DNA of 64,000 nucleotides, from contig OY821518.1 of assembly GCA_963682025.1 (NCBI GenBank), positions 143,719,529 through 143,783,528 of the forward strand, in the 5' to 3' direction. The position numbers were made by a program, and so were the translations under genes. This document shows, piece after piece, positions 1-11,835 of this stretch (position 1 is its first letter; each line of letters opens with the position of its first letter). The notes under the pieces were generated by a model. That model made no database searches. It worked only from the letters and a program-made list of their open reading frames with translations, and was not told the DNA's origin. Source of the stretch: Cordilura impudica. Taxonomy: Eukaryota; Arthropoda; Insecta; Diptera; Scathophagidae.

Positions 1-602
1 TGTTGATCAATACAATCGAATGCTTGGAAGTTTCACCAAGCTCATGTGTATAATGATACCTAAATAGGCCTTGAACTCAGTTGTACTCAAATGAAATAAT
101 CGTCCCTTATGGGGCGCGTACAGATTCGACTGTATAACGACATTTTCACAAAATTCTATAAAACAATAATATATGTTGACGCAGCTTAAATATTAAATTT
201 TTAATAAAACTTACCTTCAAAACTACAAACAGCATTGAAAACTTCAAATGCCGGGGGGATTTCTTTATATTGAGGAAAAGTTGGTTTGAGTACATGAGAG
301 TGGGCATAGTTACACTCCTTTCCTAATCCAGTGAAAGTTGGTGGGGTATAGTGAAGTGGTTGAGTAAACCGGTACACTGTTTGCGGTGGAATCACTATAG
401 TGGTACCAGATGCATTTGAAGTTGCTGGTATTGATTCTTCCGCAGTGCGATCCATTCGGGATTTTTTCATTGGCTGCATTTCTCCTTCCTTTGAACCCTC
501 AATGACGACTTCAACCACCTCATCCGTTTTGTTTTCCTCCATATCGTTCTCCAAAAATACTATATCTTCCTCGTCCATCAGCCTCTTCATCACTGTTGTC
601 AC
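1..602 (-). pseudogene. piggyBac transposase, N-terminal part with one intron (fragment)
   Basis: Reads right to left from an ATG at 602. Exon 1 (602-215) encodes an acidic, low-complexity N-terminus, which is usual for piggyBac proteins. It ends at a strong donor (gaag|gtaagt). A 59-nt intron ends with ttatag at 156. Exon 2 from 155 continues in phase (1+2) as FCENVVIQSNLYAPHKG and then FKAYLGIIIHMSLVKLPSIR, matching the start of the DDE_Tnp_1_7 (piggyBac) domain. The codon that should be the conserved Trp of the Y-W-S motif is TGA at 9-7, so the frame is closed unless that base is an error. The gene runs off the left edge. Splice sites and matched phase are seen; family assignment is by motif. 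It is probably a decayed transposon, though a domesticated gene with a window-edge artefact cannot be excluded. Confidence 0.75.
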
Positions 603-878
603 ATAACAAAATTTATTCCATTTCTTCTGGACGAAGCACTCATTTTATCTGCACTTCACAATACACACAATATTAATTTTTTTTCCAAATATAAATATAA
701 AAACGTCTTACCGTACATAAATTTATCACTGAAAATATTTATAACTTGATCACACTTCTTCAAAAAACTGACTAAACTTTCACCAACAAATTATACTATT
801 TTACCACAAATGTTCGAAAAATTTCTTATTCAGGGAATTATTGAAAAAAAAAAAGCAAAGCCTACTAGATTTAAAAAC
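603..878. other. 5' flank of the left piggyBac copy
   Basis: AT-rich sequence upstream of the piggyBac start. A donor-like site (acg|gtaaga, minus strand) near 705-715 could mark a 5' UTR intron. No terminal TTAA-CCCTTTG inverted repeat was found here, so the 5' end of that element is missing or was displaced by the repeat that follows. Confidence 0.35.
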
Positions 879-1495
879 AAGTAAGAAAATTATAGTCGGT
901 CTAGACCGACTATATGATACCCTATACCATGCGTTTAGAGACCCTATCTCTCAGGCTCAACTAACTGGATAAAGTAAATAAGCATAAACCAAATTTGAGT
1001 GGGATTTTTATTAATTTTTTTAGCTGCAGATATGAAAAAGTTCATATCGGATGCTATATCTATATGGGGACTAGGCCCAAAAATGGACCGTTCCTGACCA
1101 TGTTTGGTAAAGTCTCTTGTATTTTGCAAAAATATATACAAACAAAATTTGAGAAGAATCAGTGCAATATTTTCGTTTTTTGATAGATTTAAGTGAAGAT
1201 CGGGAAGTAGCTCTATATGGGGCCTATGACTAAGAGTTGTCCAATAGGGATCATTTTTGGACTACTGATTAATGAATGTAAGAAACACATACAAACCCAA
1301 TTTCACTAAGATTTGTATGATAATTTGGATCTTATGGCAATATATGTTGATTTCATAGGGGTCATTTGTATGGGGGCTAGGTCTGAACATGGACCGATTC
1401 TCACCAATTTCAATAGCGTTCATCCCATGGCCGATAGAAGATCAAATACCAAATTTCATCAAAATATATTCATATTTGCGACCTGCCAATCAAAT
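879..1495 (+). repeat. dispersed repeat family R1, copy a (3' truncated)
   Basis: Starts with ACAAGTAAGAAAATTATAG and a perfect 24-nt palindrome at 891-914 centred on TCTAGA. Internal landmarks (ATATGGGGACTAGG, GATCGGGAAG, TTTTTGGACTACTGATTAA, ATAGGGGTCATTTGTATGGG) recur in the same order in three other copies in this window. The copy stops abruptly near 1495 in the piggyBac sequence, without the terminal GTGGTATAGGGTATA seen elsewhere. No coding capacity is evident. Confidence 0.85.
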
Positions 1496-1497
1496 TT

Positions 1498-2516
1498 GTG
1501 TTTCCCGTTCCTAAATTTAGGACCCAATGGATTATTAAGTTCAAGGGCCATAACTCCATGAAGCAATACATGAAGGATAAACCAGTATCCTGGGGTTTCA
1601 AATTATGGTGTCTATGTGATGCTGAAACAGGATTTTTGTATGCCATGGACATATACACTGGCAAAAAGCAATTTGTTGAGCATCGTCTTGGTGAAAGTGT
1701 TGTGCTCCAGTTCTCTGAACCGCTCGCACAAAAAGGAGTCCAAGTGTATTTTGATAACTTTTTTACCAGTATAAATGTGATGCGTATTCTCCAAGAAAAT
1801 GATGTAATGGCCTGTGGAGCAATTCGGAGCAATTGGAAAAATGTTCCTGAAAAATTTCCGACTGATAAAGAAATGAAATAAGGAGATATTAGCTATTTTG
1901 TAGCAAATGGAATTTCGGTTGTGAAGTGGATGGACAATCGTCCTGTTTACCTTGCCTCAAACTTCATAGACCCGACCGAAGTTCTTCAAGTCAAACGCCG
2001 CACTGAAGGACAAGCTGACAAAATTGATGTGAAATGTCCTGGTGTTATTCGACATTATAATAAAGGAATGGGTGGGGTGGATCTGATGGATCAAAAAAAG
2101 TGTATTACGAGTACGATCGCCGAAGCAAATGGCGCCTTTATATCAGGTTGTTTTTTGATTTATTCGAACTTATGGTCCACAACAGCTATATCATATATTC
2201 ACAGATTTCGGAAAATAGCAGCGTCCCAAATAAAGTAAATTCTCTGGAACTCCGTTCTGCTTTGGCTCAAGAACTTATAAATGACTTTTCTTCTCGTCAG
2301 AGATTTTCATCAGAGTCTACAAAAGTCGGAAGTCGCTCGATATTAAAACCAAAAAGTATTCACAAAATGGAAAAAAAGGAGAACTGGAAAAGATGTGCAC
2401 ATTGCGCAGCAAGTGGCAAATATAGCCTTACAAATGTGCTTTGTGAAGTATGTAATGTATTTTTTTGCTTCACAACTTCACGAGAATGCTTCAATATTTA
2501 TCATAAACAAGACTAA
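1498..2516 (+). pseudogene. piggyBac transposase, C-terminal half (broken)
   Basis: Begins inside the catalytic domain (IIKFKGHNSMKQYMKDKP) and continues through VYFDNFFTSINVM, VKWMDNRPVYLASN and GVDLMDQ to a Cys-rich C-terminal domain (CAHCAASGKYS, then LCEVCNVFFC). Three of the expected acidic positions (DNFF, WMDN, DLMD) are visible; the first (DE-x-MI) is replaced by TQWII. There is an in-frame TAA at 1879-1881 and a frame change at the seven-A run 2093-2099, after which the family reading resumes (YYEYDRRSKWRLYIRLFFD). The frame closes with TAA at 2514-2516. Known of the family: cut-and-paste transposase with a C-terminal cross-brace zinc domain. This copy cannot make a full protein. Confidence 0.85.
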
Positions 2517-3765
2517 TATATTATTTTTGAATTAAACTTAATATTTTCTACTTTTCTAATGAATTAATAAAAAAATCTTTCAAAACATAAACAAAATTTC
2601 ATATATATTTTTTTTGTAAAAAATTCCGTTTCAACCCATAGGCAACTATATATGCCAAGTGTTTTGAGGAGGAAGGAGAGGAGTGGAGGGTCAAATTTTT
2701 TTGACATTCATATCGTATGGCTAAGGATTAAGAAAATTAAAAAAAAAAATCAAATCTCTTCAGCCAAAAAAGTCTTGTCGTCAAAGGGTTAAAGTATCAA
2801 GGACTTTAAGGACTTGTCTGACTTGGTTCAAACAATTTTCGAGCAGTTCCGATTTTTTTTTTTTTACAAATTTAGAAATAAATTTTAGGAAAGAAAATAT
2901 TCACAAAAAATCAGAATTTCGAGATAAAATTATTGCCGGGAATTTGGCAATCTTCATAAAACATATTCATAATATGAGGTATGCCGGAAAAATGTTACTG
3001 GTTAAAGAATTTATACAATATTTAAATAAATTGCTGAATTTTTTCCAGTTATATAATATTATAGGATCTTATTTAACAAAAACTATTTTTCTAGGGTGCA
3101 GAATTTTCTTCTTTTCCATGTTTATGATTTTTGCAAATTGCTTAAGTTTGAATAACAATATTTAAAACGGTCATAACGGAAGCTGTTCCACAAATAAATT
3201 ATTATATTTATAAGTTATTGTCACTGTTAAATTATTATCTGTTTTTTTCGTCATGAGAAGTCATAAATTAACTCGTTATTATCATCATCATGATTTGTTT
3301 GAAGCGAGTCTATAACAGTTATTTGATTTAGGCTGATACAGACAGACAGACAGACAGACAGACAGATGAATAAGAGATATACAATTGCTATTCGATATGG
3401 TTAGTTTAAGGGTAATTATATTATCATTACAAACAATAAGCGCCACGGTTCATGTCGACGATGGTGATGGTGATGGTGATGATAGTTGTTACAATAAGAG
3501 AATGACAATAATGTCTGAGGGTACACTTAATATGGTTGTTGTTGTTGATGCATCACAGCAGGACGTATATCGTTAATATTAACGCGCCTTAAAAAAAAAC
3601 GAACGCATATATGCGGTACTTAGTGAAGTAGCAAACAGCACGCTATAATATATGAGCGGATTCTTTTTAACACTATAAAGACTGAAACTAGTATAGCAAA
3701 AGCAGTCCAAATGACTGTATTGTGTAAGAATAACTAATGTGTAAAGAAAATTTGTTTGTTTCACT
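2517..3765. other. non-coding AT-rich stretch with short simple repeats
   Basis: Contains the 3' UTR and right end of the piggyBac copy (to 2792), a short AATAAA-like signal near 2565, a (GACA)n microsatellite at about 3337-3366, a short (GGTGAT)n run near 3460-3480 and (GTT)n near 3535-3550. No gene is supported. Confidence 0.5.
2766..2792 (+). repeat. piggyBac 3' terminus and TTAA target site
   Basis: The sequence AGTCTTGTCGTCAAAGGG ends at 2788 and is followed by TTAA (2789-2792). Read inward from the other strand it is TTAA-CCCTTTGACGAC, the usual form of piggyBac-type ends. It lies 270 bp after the stop of the transposase remnant, so it is taken as the right end of that element. The matching left end was not found. 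Confidence 0.7.
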
Positions 3766-4345
3766 TTTTATACCCTCCACGCCAGTGTGCAGAGGGTATA
3801 TATAAGTTTGTCATTCCGTTTGTAATAATTAGAAAACAATTTTTGGACCCCATAAAATATATATATTTGTGATCCTTATAACAACCGGAGTTGATATAGC
3901 GATGTCCGTCTGTCCGTCTGTGGAAATCACGATCACGGCATCAATCGGGCAGCTAGGATGCTCGTTGACATAAAAAATGATTCACTAACATCCTGAGAAG
4001 TTTGCTATTTAAAATCGTCCAAATCGGTCGATTAGGGCCCGAGATTTGAATGAAGAACTAAAAAAAGTCTTGAAAAAATATAATTTTCTATGTTGTTCTT
4101 GTCACGATCACGCCCTCAATAGTGCAGCTACAGTGACCATTTTTATTGAGAATGATTCACCAAATTCATGCGAAGATTTCTGTTTCAAAAATCATTAAAC
4201 TCGGTGGAACCGGTCCAGGGAAATCTCTGAAAAAGAAAAAAAAAAAAATTGAAAAATATGATGTTTCTATATTGTTCTTGTTGTTATTCTAAATGTGTTG
4301 TTGTCATAGCTGAACTTGTTGTTATTGTGATCGTTGTGGTAATAA
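3766..4345 (+). repeat. dispersed repeat family R2, left end and body
   Basis: Opens with TTTTTATACCCTCCACGCC and GTGCAGAGGGTATATATAAG, followed by GTTGATATAGCGATGTCC, a GTCTGTCCGTCTG run and ATCACGATCACG. The same landmarks in the same order appear at 12.1, 27.2, 31.9 and 53.1 kb. No ORF. A matching right end (GGTGGAGGGTATCAAAGATTCGGC) lies at 6793-6848, so the 3-kb region between may be one R2 copy enlarged by insertions. Confidence 0.7.
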
Positions 4346-5540
4346 TATAATAAAAACTAACCCTTTGTACATTTTTTTTTTATTAAATCTGGTAGAAAAA
4401 TTTGTTAGATCATTTCTGTCATTTTACCACGAGCCTGCCTGCAAAATTTCAGATCGAATGGGTCACGGGAAAGGGATTAAAATCGATCCAAAATTTTTTC
4501 GACAAGCAGACACTACGAGTTAATATAAAGGGAGTAAAAATTCACCAACATCTAAAGCATATAATGCTAAAACACCTAGTTGTTTATAAAAAAAAAACAA
4601 TGTAAATTTAGCAAAACAAATTTTATGTATAAATTTATTTAAAGAGAAAAAAACAAAAATAACGTTTGATGTTGTATTTTTTGTGTGTAATATTTACATA
4701 TACATACATAAACATATTAAATAATACAAATAATATACTTATATTCTATATATGTATATCCATAACAACTGCATGTTAGAAATAAATCGGTATATTATTT
4801 TATTTTCATAAAATTCTGCAATATTTTGTTGTGGGGAAAATACATTTATTTTGCATTACCAGAGTGTCAGTTCATTTTGCTCAGCGTGACTATGTCACAG
4901 TAGATGGCGCCACAATTTTTGTTCTAATTAGCTTTACAATAGTTATTTCTATTTTATCATGAATGTCAATATTTTTAACTAGATATCATACAGAACAATG
5001 TTAAGAGTATACACGGGCTGGTCTTTTATTTCATACGTTTTTTGATTATTCTTTTACAAATATGAACATAAGTTTGGCATATTAACTTTTTGTTGTCTTT
5101 ACAAAATAGAGTTACCAAGTTATTAATGAGTTTTTTGCTTTTAAAAAAGTTCTACATAGTGATATAGAATTATTATTCTGCTTTACCTATAAAATATCTG
5201 ATTGCGATTACATCTAATTTTTAAAAATTGTTTATAATTACTAAAGCATTATTATTCACATAAATACAAAATTTCACTTTTTAAATTTTCCATTCAAATT
5301 TTAGAAAATATCAATTATAAAAACTGAAATTAAAATTTCCAATTATAAATTAGAAAATATTAATTGAATTTCAGAAAATTATATCAAAACGTCGGAAATA
5401 ATAATTTATCTTTAATATATAAATTTTATTCGTTAAACACAAATTGAAATTCTGAAAAAAAACACCAAATATGTTTACATTTAAAAAATGTTTACATTTA
5501 AAAAAAATATTGCCATTCAGGGGAAATTAATAACTTTTCA
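4346..5540. other. AT-rich sequence, no gene seen
   Basis: Very AT-rich (poly-A and poly-T runs, ATACATACAT microsatellite-like stretch near 4695). No open frame with recognisable protein similarity. It probably belongs to the enlarged R2 region. Confidence 0.4.
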
Positions 5541-6127
5541 GTACCGCGATTAAGTAACTTCTTTTAACGATAGTCGAATCGTTAAAAAAAGAAAATTGCA
5601 AAATTATCAGTAAAATTTTTAAACGATATTCGCTATTGTTAAACTCAGCTTTTGTTGTTGTCTAAACGACAACCGTTTTTGTGTTGTTTATTCAATCGAT
5701 AAAAACTTAAATTTTTAAGTTGAAATGTCGCCATACATAAATAAAAATCATAAAATAGTGAAAATATTTTGCTTTTATTAAAAAACTTTTTTATATAAAT
5801 AAAAAAATTAAATAAAATATTCAATTCATTATTTCATTTTCAAATAAATACACAGAAATATTAGTAAACAAAATAAAGATATTAAACATAAACATAAAAT
5901 CATCCTGTCAAACACGAAGTAATTTGTTTTTTTCTATTCTCTGTGTTTTTCGCTTATTTTGACGGAGATGCCACTCGTTTACAATTTAAATAAATAGAAA
6001 AATAGATTTGTCGACTGTCGTTAAGATGTATGTACTTAGTGAATCACTTAATCCTTAGTGCAAACAACAATAGCTGTCGATATATTTTGCGATTGTCGGA
6101 TCGTTGAAATTTACAGAATCACACTAC
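5541..6127 (-). mobile_element. MITE family R3, copy a (587 bp)
   Basis: Nearly the reverse complement of 15050-15605 along its whole length. Ends are GTACCGCGATT (left) and GAATCACACTAC (right), degenerate versions of the GTAGTGCGATTC / GAATCGCACTAC inverted termini of the other copy. Internal landmarks include AGTGATTCACTAAGTAC, GACGACAAATCTATTTTTC-type sequence and GTCGACAG, all shared. No coding capacity. Non-autonomous DNA transposon by its structure; superfamily not determined. Confidence 0.8.
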
Positions 6128-6780
6128 AGAAAACATTAAATTAATTTCAATGAATTTTAGAAAACGTCAAATGATATTTAAGAATTGCGAACTTAAAAAC
6201 TTTTACATAAATAAACGCAATTTGATGAGAATGTTATTTATATATAAATTTTCACAATTGTTTTTGGATGAATATTTGGGACATTTGGTTTTTTGCGTTT
6301 GGCATCCCTAATTTGATTATTTATTATTATAAATTTATTCTCCATGTTTTCGAAATATGGCAATATTTTAATAAAAAAGTTGAGAGTTTTTTTTTTGGTT
6401 ATTATTTGTTACTCCATCCGACCTATATGGCCACAATGAAGAAATATTTGGCCAGTTAAAAGAAACTATACAGCCATCTCCAATTAGCACGATTTAATGC
6501 ATATAGCCACTCTACACAACCATCACCTTTGTAATGGAGGTTAGGGCGAGCTATTTAATTAGCAAAAACTAAAATAAACGAGAAGTTATGTCATATAACC
6601 GGAAACGAATGCATATAGGTATATAACCTAAATGCATGCCGATCAGCACCCACAATGACCAAAAAGCAAACACCGAAATAATAGAAAAGACAAAAACCAA
6701 CCCAAAGAATTTTCTGAAATAATTTGCTATTAAGTTTAACAAATTGTTTACTTTTTCCAATATTTAGTTTACATTTAGTA
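6128..6780. other. AT-rich sequence, no gene seen
   Basis: No supported coding, RNA or repeat feature. Short open frames here have no recognisable similarity. Confidence 0.4.
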
Positions 6781-6848
6781 TCAATACTCAAACCGAGGTG
6801 GAGGGTATCAAAGATTCGGCACAGCCGAATTTAACACTCTTACTTGTT
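6781..6848 (+). repeat. R2 family right end
   Basis: Reads GGTGGAGGGTATCAAAG, then TTCGGCACAGCCGAA, then TTTAACACTCTTACTTG. The TTCGGC..GCCGAA hairpin close to a CTTACTTG terminus recurs at 12.4, 15.7, 31.7 (inverted) and 51.0 kb and defines this end of the family. Confidence 0.75.
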
Positions 6849-7955
6849 TTCTTTAGCTTTTCCAATTTCTCGCTGCTGTTCGATATTTCTTATTAGAACA
6901 AGTATCACTGCATAAAGATTCGAATAACAAGTACTAGTTTAGCTCATTGAACAACTGCAACTTATCAAATATTGACAATTTATCATGTACTTGTATGTTA
7001 TCATGTGGCGGTGATCGAAAAAAAAATTAAAACTGTTAGTTCAATACAGAGCCGAACTGGTTCATATAAGAAATATCCTTAATTCAATAATAAAAGTCAT
7101 TTGATTATTCAAAATTTCACAAGCAGTCAAAATGACGGCCTTTGGGCAATATATTTATAACACGTACCTGAAATAAAGGACGGGGGAGGTTACAACAATT
7201 ATTAGTATGTTGTACAAAAAGTCATAAAATTCTAAGAAATTGTGTCATTATATACATATTTTTTTTTTCTAATTGAAATTAAAAAGCAGTCAAAATGACG
7301 TCCTGGGGCAGTCTAGTGTTAAATGTACTAAAACTCTTGCATACAGTTTGCTTTTAAGGTCAGTGGTTGATTTGTTTGTGTCTGCTACAAATGGTAACAA
7401 ACAAACAACAACAAAAAAAGAGAAATAATCCACCAACAAAGGTGTTTGTTCAGTTAAACTCATAAATTTTATTTTAATTTCCTTGTTTTTTTTTCTACAT
7501 TTCGATTTTTTTCGACTCTAATTTTTGTGTTGTTGCTGGTTGGTGTCGGTATTTTTAATATTATGCAAAGTAAAGTTTTGTTTAGAACGCGTCATTTGCT
7601 CGCGCCTTATCGCGTGTCAAATCATCGTTATTATTATTTGTTTCAAATTAATGATCAACGAATGATACACAATTGTTTGCATTGATAATCCAAAACAATG
7701 AAGGATGATAAAATAAAAAAACGGAAGACAAGCTGAACGAATTAGGTCTAATTGAAAATGAATAAAAAGATGATCCAAATATGAATCGAAGTAATAATGA
7801 TTAATTGCAATTACTAGATTATTTAATTTTTAACTAAGAAGTAGACTTATTTTCATATTTAAAGTACTTTTTATATATTACAATTGAAAGCACTGCACCC
7901 GAATTTGACCTCTAATGTAATTTGTATTACATACACTAAAATCCGTAAATCCATA
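6849..7955. other. AT-rich sequence with two GCAGTCAAAATGACG motifs
   Basis: No gene. The motif AGCAGTCAAAATGACGnCC occurs twice (about 7121 and 7290), each followed by TGGGGCA or TTGGGCA; the second is followed by CAGTCTAGTGTTAA. This may be the decayed end of a TTAA-type MITE, but no second end could be paired. Confidence 0.3.
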
Positions 7956-7960
7956 CGCCG

Positions 7961-7999
7961 CACAGTGGACCATTTGACGAGGAGGCGGTCAAAAATCTA
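7961..7999 (+). repeat. Transib-1 left terminus, 23-RSS-like
   Basis: Heptamer CACAGTG at 7961-7967, a 23-nt spacer at 7968-7990, then an A-rich AAAAATCTA at 7991-7999. This is the order and spacing of a V(D)J 23-RSS (heptamer-23-nonamer). The heptamer is identical to the RSS heptamer; the nonamer is only similar (A-rich core). Confidence 0.9.
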
Positions 8000-8776
8000 T
8001 AACATTTGATTGGATTGGAATTTTGATATGCGGTTTTTATTTTGTTTGGTAGGTGAGACTTTAGCCTTTAAGTTTTGCTATAAAACGTAATTCTCGACCG
8101 AAAATTAAAAAAGTTACGGAGGGTTTAAAATACATTTTCATTTGTAGTTGAATTTTAGTACAAAAGTGGTGTTAAAAGGTAAAAAAAGGTTTTTTTTTTT
8201 AATATAATGTCTTATTTTTTCAGTTAATTTTACAATTAATACTTTTTAACAACTTTTTAAGTTAATTTTTTTGCTGAAAATGCCAACTTTGGCTCCCGTA
8301 AACTTTTTAGTCCTAATGTGCACAAGGGTCAAAGGTTGTTTTTTTTTTATTTGAAAGATCCCCAGTTGAAATATAATTTATTAAGCAGCGAACATAAAAG
8401 TTACCTTATATTGGTTCAAGATAGAGAAGTTTCAATGAAAAAAAAAAATTGCATATTAATTACAGTAGTAATTGCAATATGTCTGAAAAATGACGATAAA
8501 ACTAACAAAACGAAAAACTCTTATGTTTTTTGCTTTAGTTAAATTTTTTTTTTATTGTCTTTTTAAATATTTCTATATCAATTTTTATGGTAAATTTTTG
8601 AAATATAACAATTTTTATTGTAAATTTACAAAATATATAAATTTTTAAATCAAGAAAATTTTTTAACTATATAAAAAAAAGTGTAACTTATTGTTAGTGT
8701 AATGAAAAAGTACTTTAAATCGACCAATTTTAGTAAAAATTTCTTCTAAATAGCATTGATTTTCACCTTCTACAAG

Positions 8777-10789
8777 TTATTTAGCTTCTTCGTCTAATTC
8801 AATAGAGGTAGTTTTCCATTTTTGACGAATGTTGGACATATATGGATCTGAAGTGCATAACAAAATAGTGCTAAGGCGTTCATTAGTGCAACATCTGGAC
8901 ATTTTCCTTGTGTTGTGCTCGCGAAAGAATCTGTAGTCAGTCTTTGTTCCTTTTTTCTTGTGCTTCTTCAGATAGATCTCCTATTGGTAGCATATCGTTT
9001 TGAATTATTTGTTCCCCATGGTACAAAATTTTATGAACTGTGGATGGCATATAACTCCAAGAGTATTTTTCATTATAAAGTATAGCTGTTTTATTGGCGT
9101 ACTCTCCAAATTTTTTTGCATTTATCTTTCTGCTGCATGCTAGAACTTGTAATATGATTTTGAATCGTCTTATTAATTCATGATCCACACCTGTGATAGA
9201 TGCTGCAGTTTCCGGATCGGGAAAAAATCTCCTTGCAGTATTTCCATCATTTGTGTTTCCTTCCCCTTGTTTTGGTTGGTCGATTACGAGGCCTAGCTGT
9301 AGATATTTTTGTTGAATTTGTTTTTTTTTTGCCTTCTTTTTTCTTCATTTTCTTTTTTTTTTCTTATTGTTTCGCCTAACGGACCAAATTCCAAATCATA
9401 ACCCAATTTAAGAATATGCTCCATGAAACGTATTCTAGCATGAAGAGGGGACATTCCAAATTCGTAGGCTTCCTTAAAACTATCGTCTTCTGGTGGGGGT
9501 TGGCTTAATTGACTTGATGTCTTTGGCATATAATGCAGCTTGACGTTGACTTTGTTCCAGTTAAAGCTTGTGCAACTTTTCCATCAATCATTGTGAGACA
9601 CATTTTAAAATGTACTTCAATGTCTTGGCCATCAAATTTAAATATTACTGGTTGAAGTTCCTTAATTTGATCTTTTATTTTTTGAACTTCTTCAGGTTTC
9701 CTTTTTGAATGCAAATTTTATTGGTCTGCAATACTTTGTTGAAGCAGGAATTTCATTTTTCCATATATCAATTTCTGTTGCTCTACTAGTTGACGGCTCT
9801 AAGACGCTATACCTTTTTGTTAAGCGCAATGGAACGAAAGATACCATAAATAAATTAGCATCTGATGAATTTTCGGCATTAAATTGCTTGTATTGTTTCT
9901 GACCAGAGGATCCATTTAGAAATTAAAGTAATGCTGCCATTACCAATTTTTTTAAATGATTAGTATCAAGCGTATTTAGCAATCGTTCTGCAGTATGTTC
10001 AAGGAGATCTTGCAATTTTATTTCTGCTGATGTTGAAGTGACACTAATAGCAGATTGTGAAGGTAAGCATTCTTTTTTGGCAGAAACTAAATCTCGATAC
10101 TCTGGAAAAATCCCACAATTCTTTTCATTGGTTCGCTTCCGCAATTCCTTTTATTGATTTTTGGTCAATTTCAAATCCAAAAATAGGGCGAAAGCTTCTT
10201 CCGGCGTAAATTTCTTATCTTCAATTGGTGTAGGAATGCTTTTTAAAATCCTCTTTGTGCGCCTTGGGCTCGCTTCTACTATTTTTTCAATTATTTCAAT
10301 TTTATTTTTTTTATTTTGGTTTGGTTGAATTTGGTGCAAAAATTAATCTTTAATAATTCTTTGAGAAATTTCTTCATTGATATTCTCCAGCTTGCGCCTT
10401 CAAGATCTTTCACTGCATCCGTCAATTGGTTTTGCTGGTCGACCCTTTTTTCCACTTTCGTTGGCAGTTGTAGATGCACTCTCAAAAATAAGTTCCTTTA
10501 TTCACCAGTCTTGGTGACGTTTGTACATCTTTGGCTTGCTATGAGAACATTCAATGTACCGTCTTTTCAAATTCGATGAAAAATTAGTAATTTTTCCTTT
10601 GTACATTTCAATGTCTTCTAGGTTACAATTCTTAGAGAAGTCGTTGCTCACTACGTGCAAAATTACATCATCTACATCATTTCGTTGAAAATAAATATCT
10701 GCCAGATCTCTGTAACAGTACTTAGCCATTGCACAAATTGTAATGAATAATAATTGTGGAAACATTATTATAAATACTCTTTCTTGCAA
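8777..10789 (-). pseudogene. Transib transposase (RAG1-like), copy 1, degenerate
   Basis: A decayed frame of about 670 codons, the usual size for Transib transposases. In order: N-terminus MAKYCYRDLADIYFQ; a GRPAKPIDGCSERSRRRK segment; TMIDGKVAQALTG, the likely second catalytic Asp region, followed by the Cys pair CIIC; the motif FGMSPLHARIRFMEHIL; TARRFFPDPETAASITG; and the C-terminal block MPSTVHKILYHG then LPIGDLSEEAQEKRNKD, whose Glu corresponds to the third catalytic residue of the RAG1/Transib core. The final codons E-E-A-K precede TAA at 8779-8777. Frames shift at least five times. Compared with copy 2, the first catalytic Asp codon (motif W-G-C-D-G-S-S-G) has been removed by an 11-bp deletion near 9912. 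Catalytic assignments are inferred from family knowledge; no alignment was run. Confidence 0.9.
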
Positions 10790-11154
10790 TTATGTAAAAT
10801 AAAAATTTTTATCTTTTATTACCACTTTTAGAAGCATAAAAAACCCGCACCCTAACCCCTTTTAAAAGGTGAAGCATACCTTCTCATATCTTAAAGGGCT
10901 ATGTCGCAATAGTTTTTTTTTTACCATTTACCTGTTATTTAAATTGTTTCCCATTTTGTCAGGTATTTAAACTATGTAACTCTAATTCAAACTATTAATG
11001 TTCTTGAAAGATACCTATGTAAATGTACCTGTAACAATTAAGCGCATTATATCTCAGCCCTTTTTTATAAGTATATAACAACTCCTGACAACTCTACCGA
11101 CACGCAAAAAAATACACCGCGGTGCACCGGTACGACCAACTTTTGTATTCATAA

Positions 11155-11335
11155 CACTCAGACGGACGGACGGACATCGTTTAATCGACTCAGAAAGTGT
11201 TTTTGAGTCTATCCGTATAATAAAAGATGGATAAAGGTCCAATATTTTTGGCAGTTACAAACATCACCTCAAACTTAATATATCCTAACCACATAGTGGA
11301 CATCTTTTGTATTCATAAATTTTGCAGAAAATATC
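11155..11335 (+). repeat. R1-like 3' fragment inside Transib-1
   Basis: Contains CAGACGGACGGACGGACATC, TATAATAAAAGATGG, AATATTTTTGGCAGTTACAAAC and CCACATAGTGG, the landmarks of the R1 3' end in the same order. The first part of this fragment is also present in Transib-2, so it entered the element before the two copies separated. Confidence 0.65.
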
Positions 11336-11835
11336 TAACCTTGGGTCAGAAAAATTGTTCTGGTGCACACGGGCGGAAACTGGCGGGTGTATAATGGGGT
11401 ATAGGAGTATAGGGGAGGGTTCGGACTATAGAAGAGTGCAAGATTTTTTCTGACTGCTTTTGACTGGCAGGAGTTTTGCTCTATCAAGTAGGATATTTTC
11501 GGAAAATTTGGACCTTTATTTAATTTTTTTTTTTTGAATTTCGGAACGACTCAGTGATTTTACATTTTTAACATTAATAGTATGGAAGCCACAAAATTAT
11601 ACGAAATTTATTCCACTTCAAAATTTTTTAAATCAAAAAAGTTACAGTCATTCAAAAATAAAAATTTACAAAGAAATTTTTAATTTTAGCAAAATACTGA
11701 GAAAGCCCATTTTCGAAGACCCTGTTCGCTGTGATATAGTTGAGATAGAGTCGCAATTTTTTTGGCTTCCGAGGTTTACTAGTATTTACTTTCAAATGAA
11801 TAACATAACTTTAAAATCGGTAACAAAAAAAAAAA

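Noticed and set aside
201..602. Host gene first exon (hypothetical protein)
   Set aside because: Reading across the 59-nt intron gives clear piggyBac sequence and then a stop in place of the conserved Trp, so it is part of a transposon.
7961..7999. CACAGTG-23-A-rich signal as a real immune-type recombination signal
   Set aside because: Flies have no V(D)J system. The signal is at transposon ends with target duplications, so it is a Transib terminus that resembles the RSS by ancestry.
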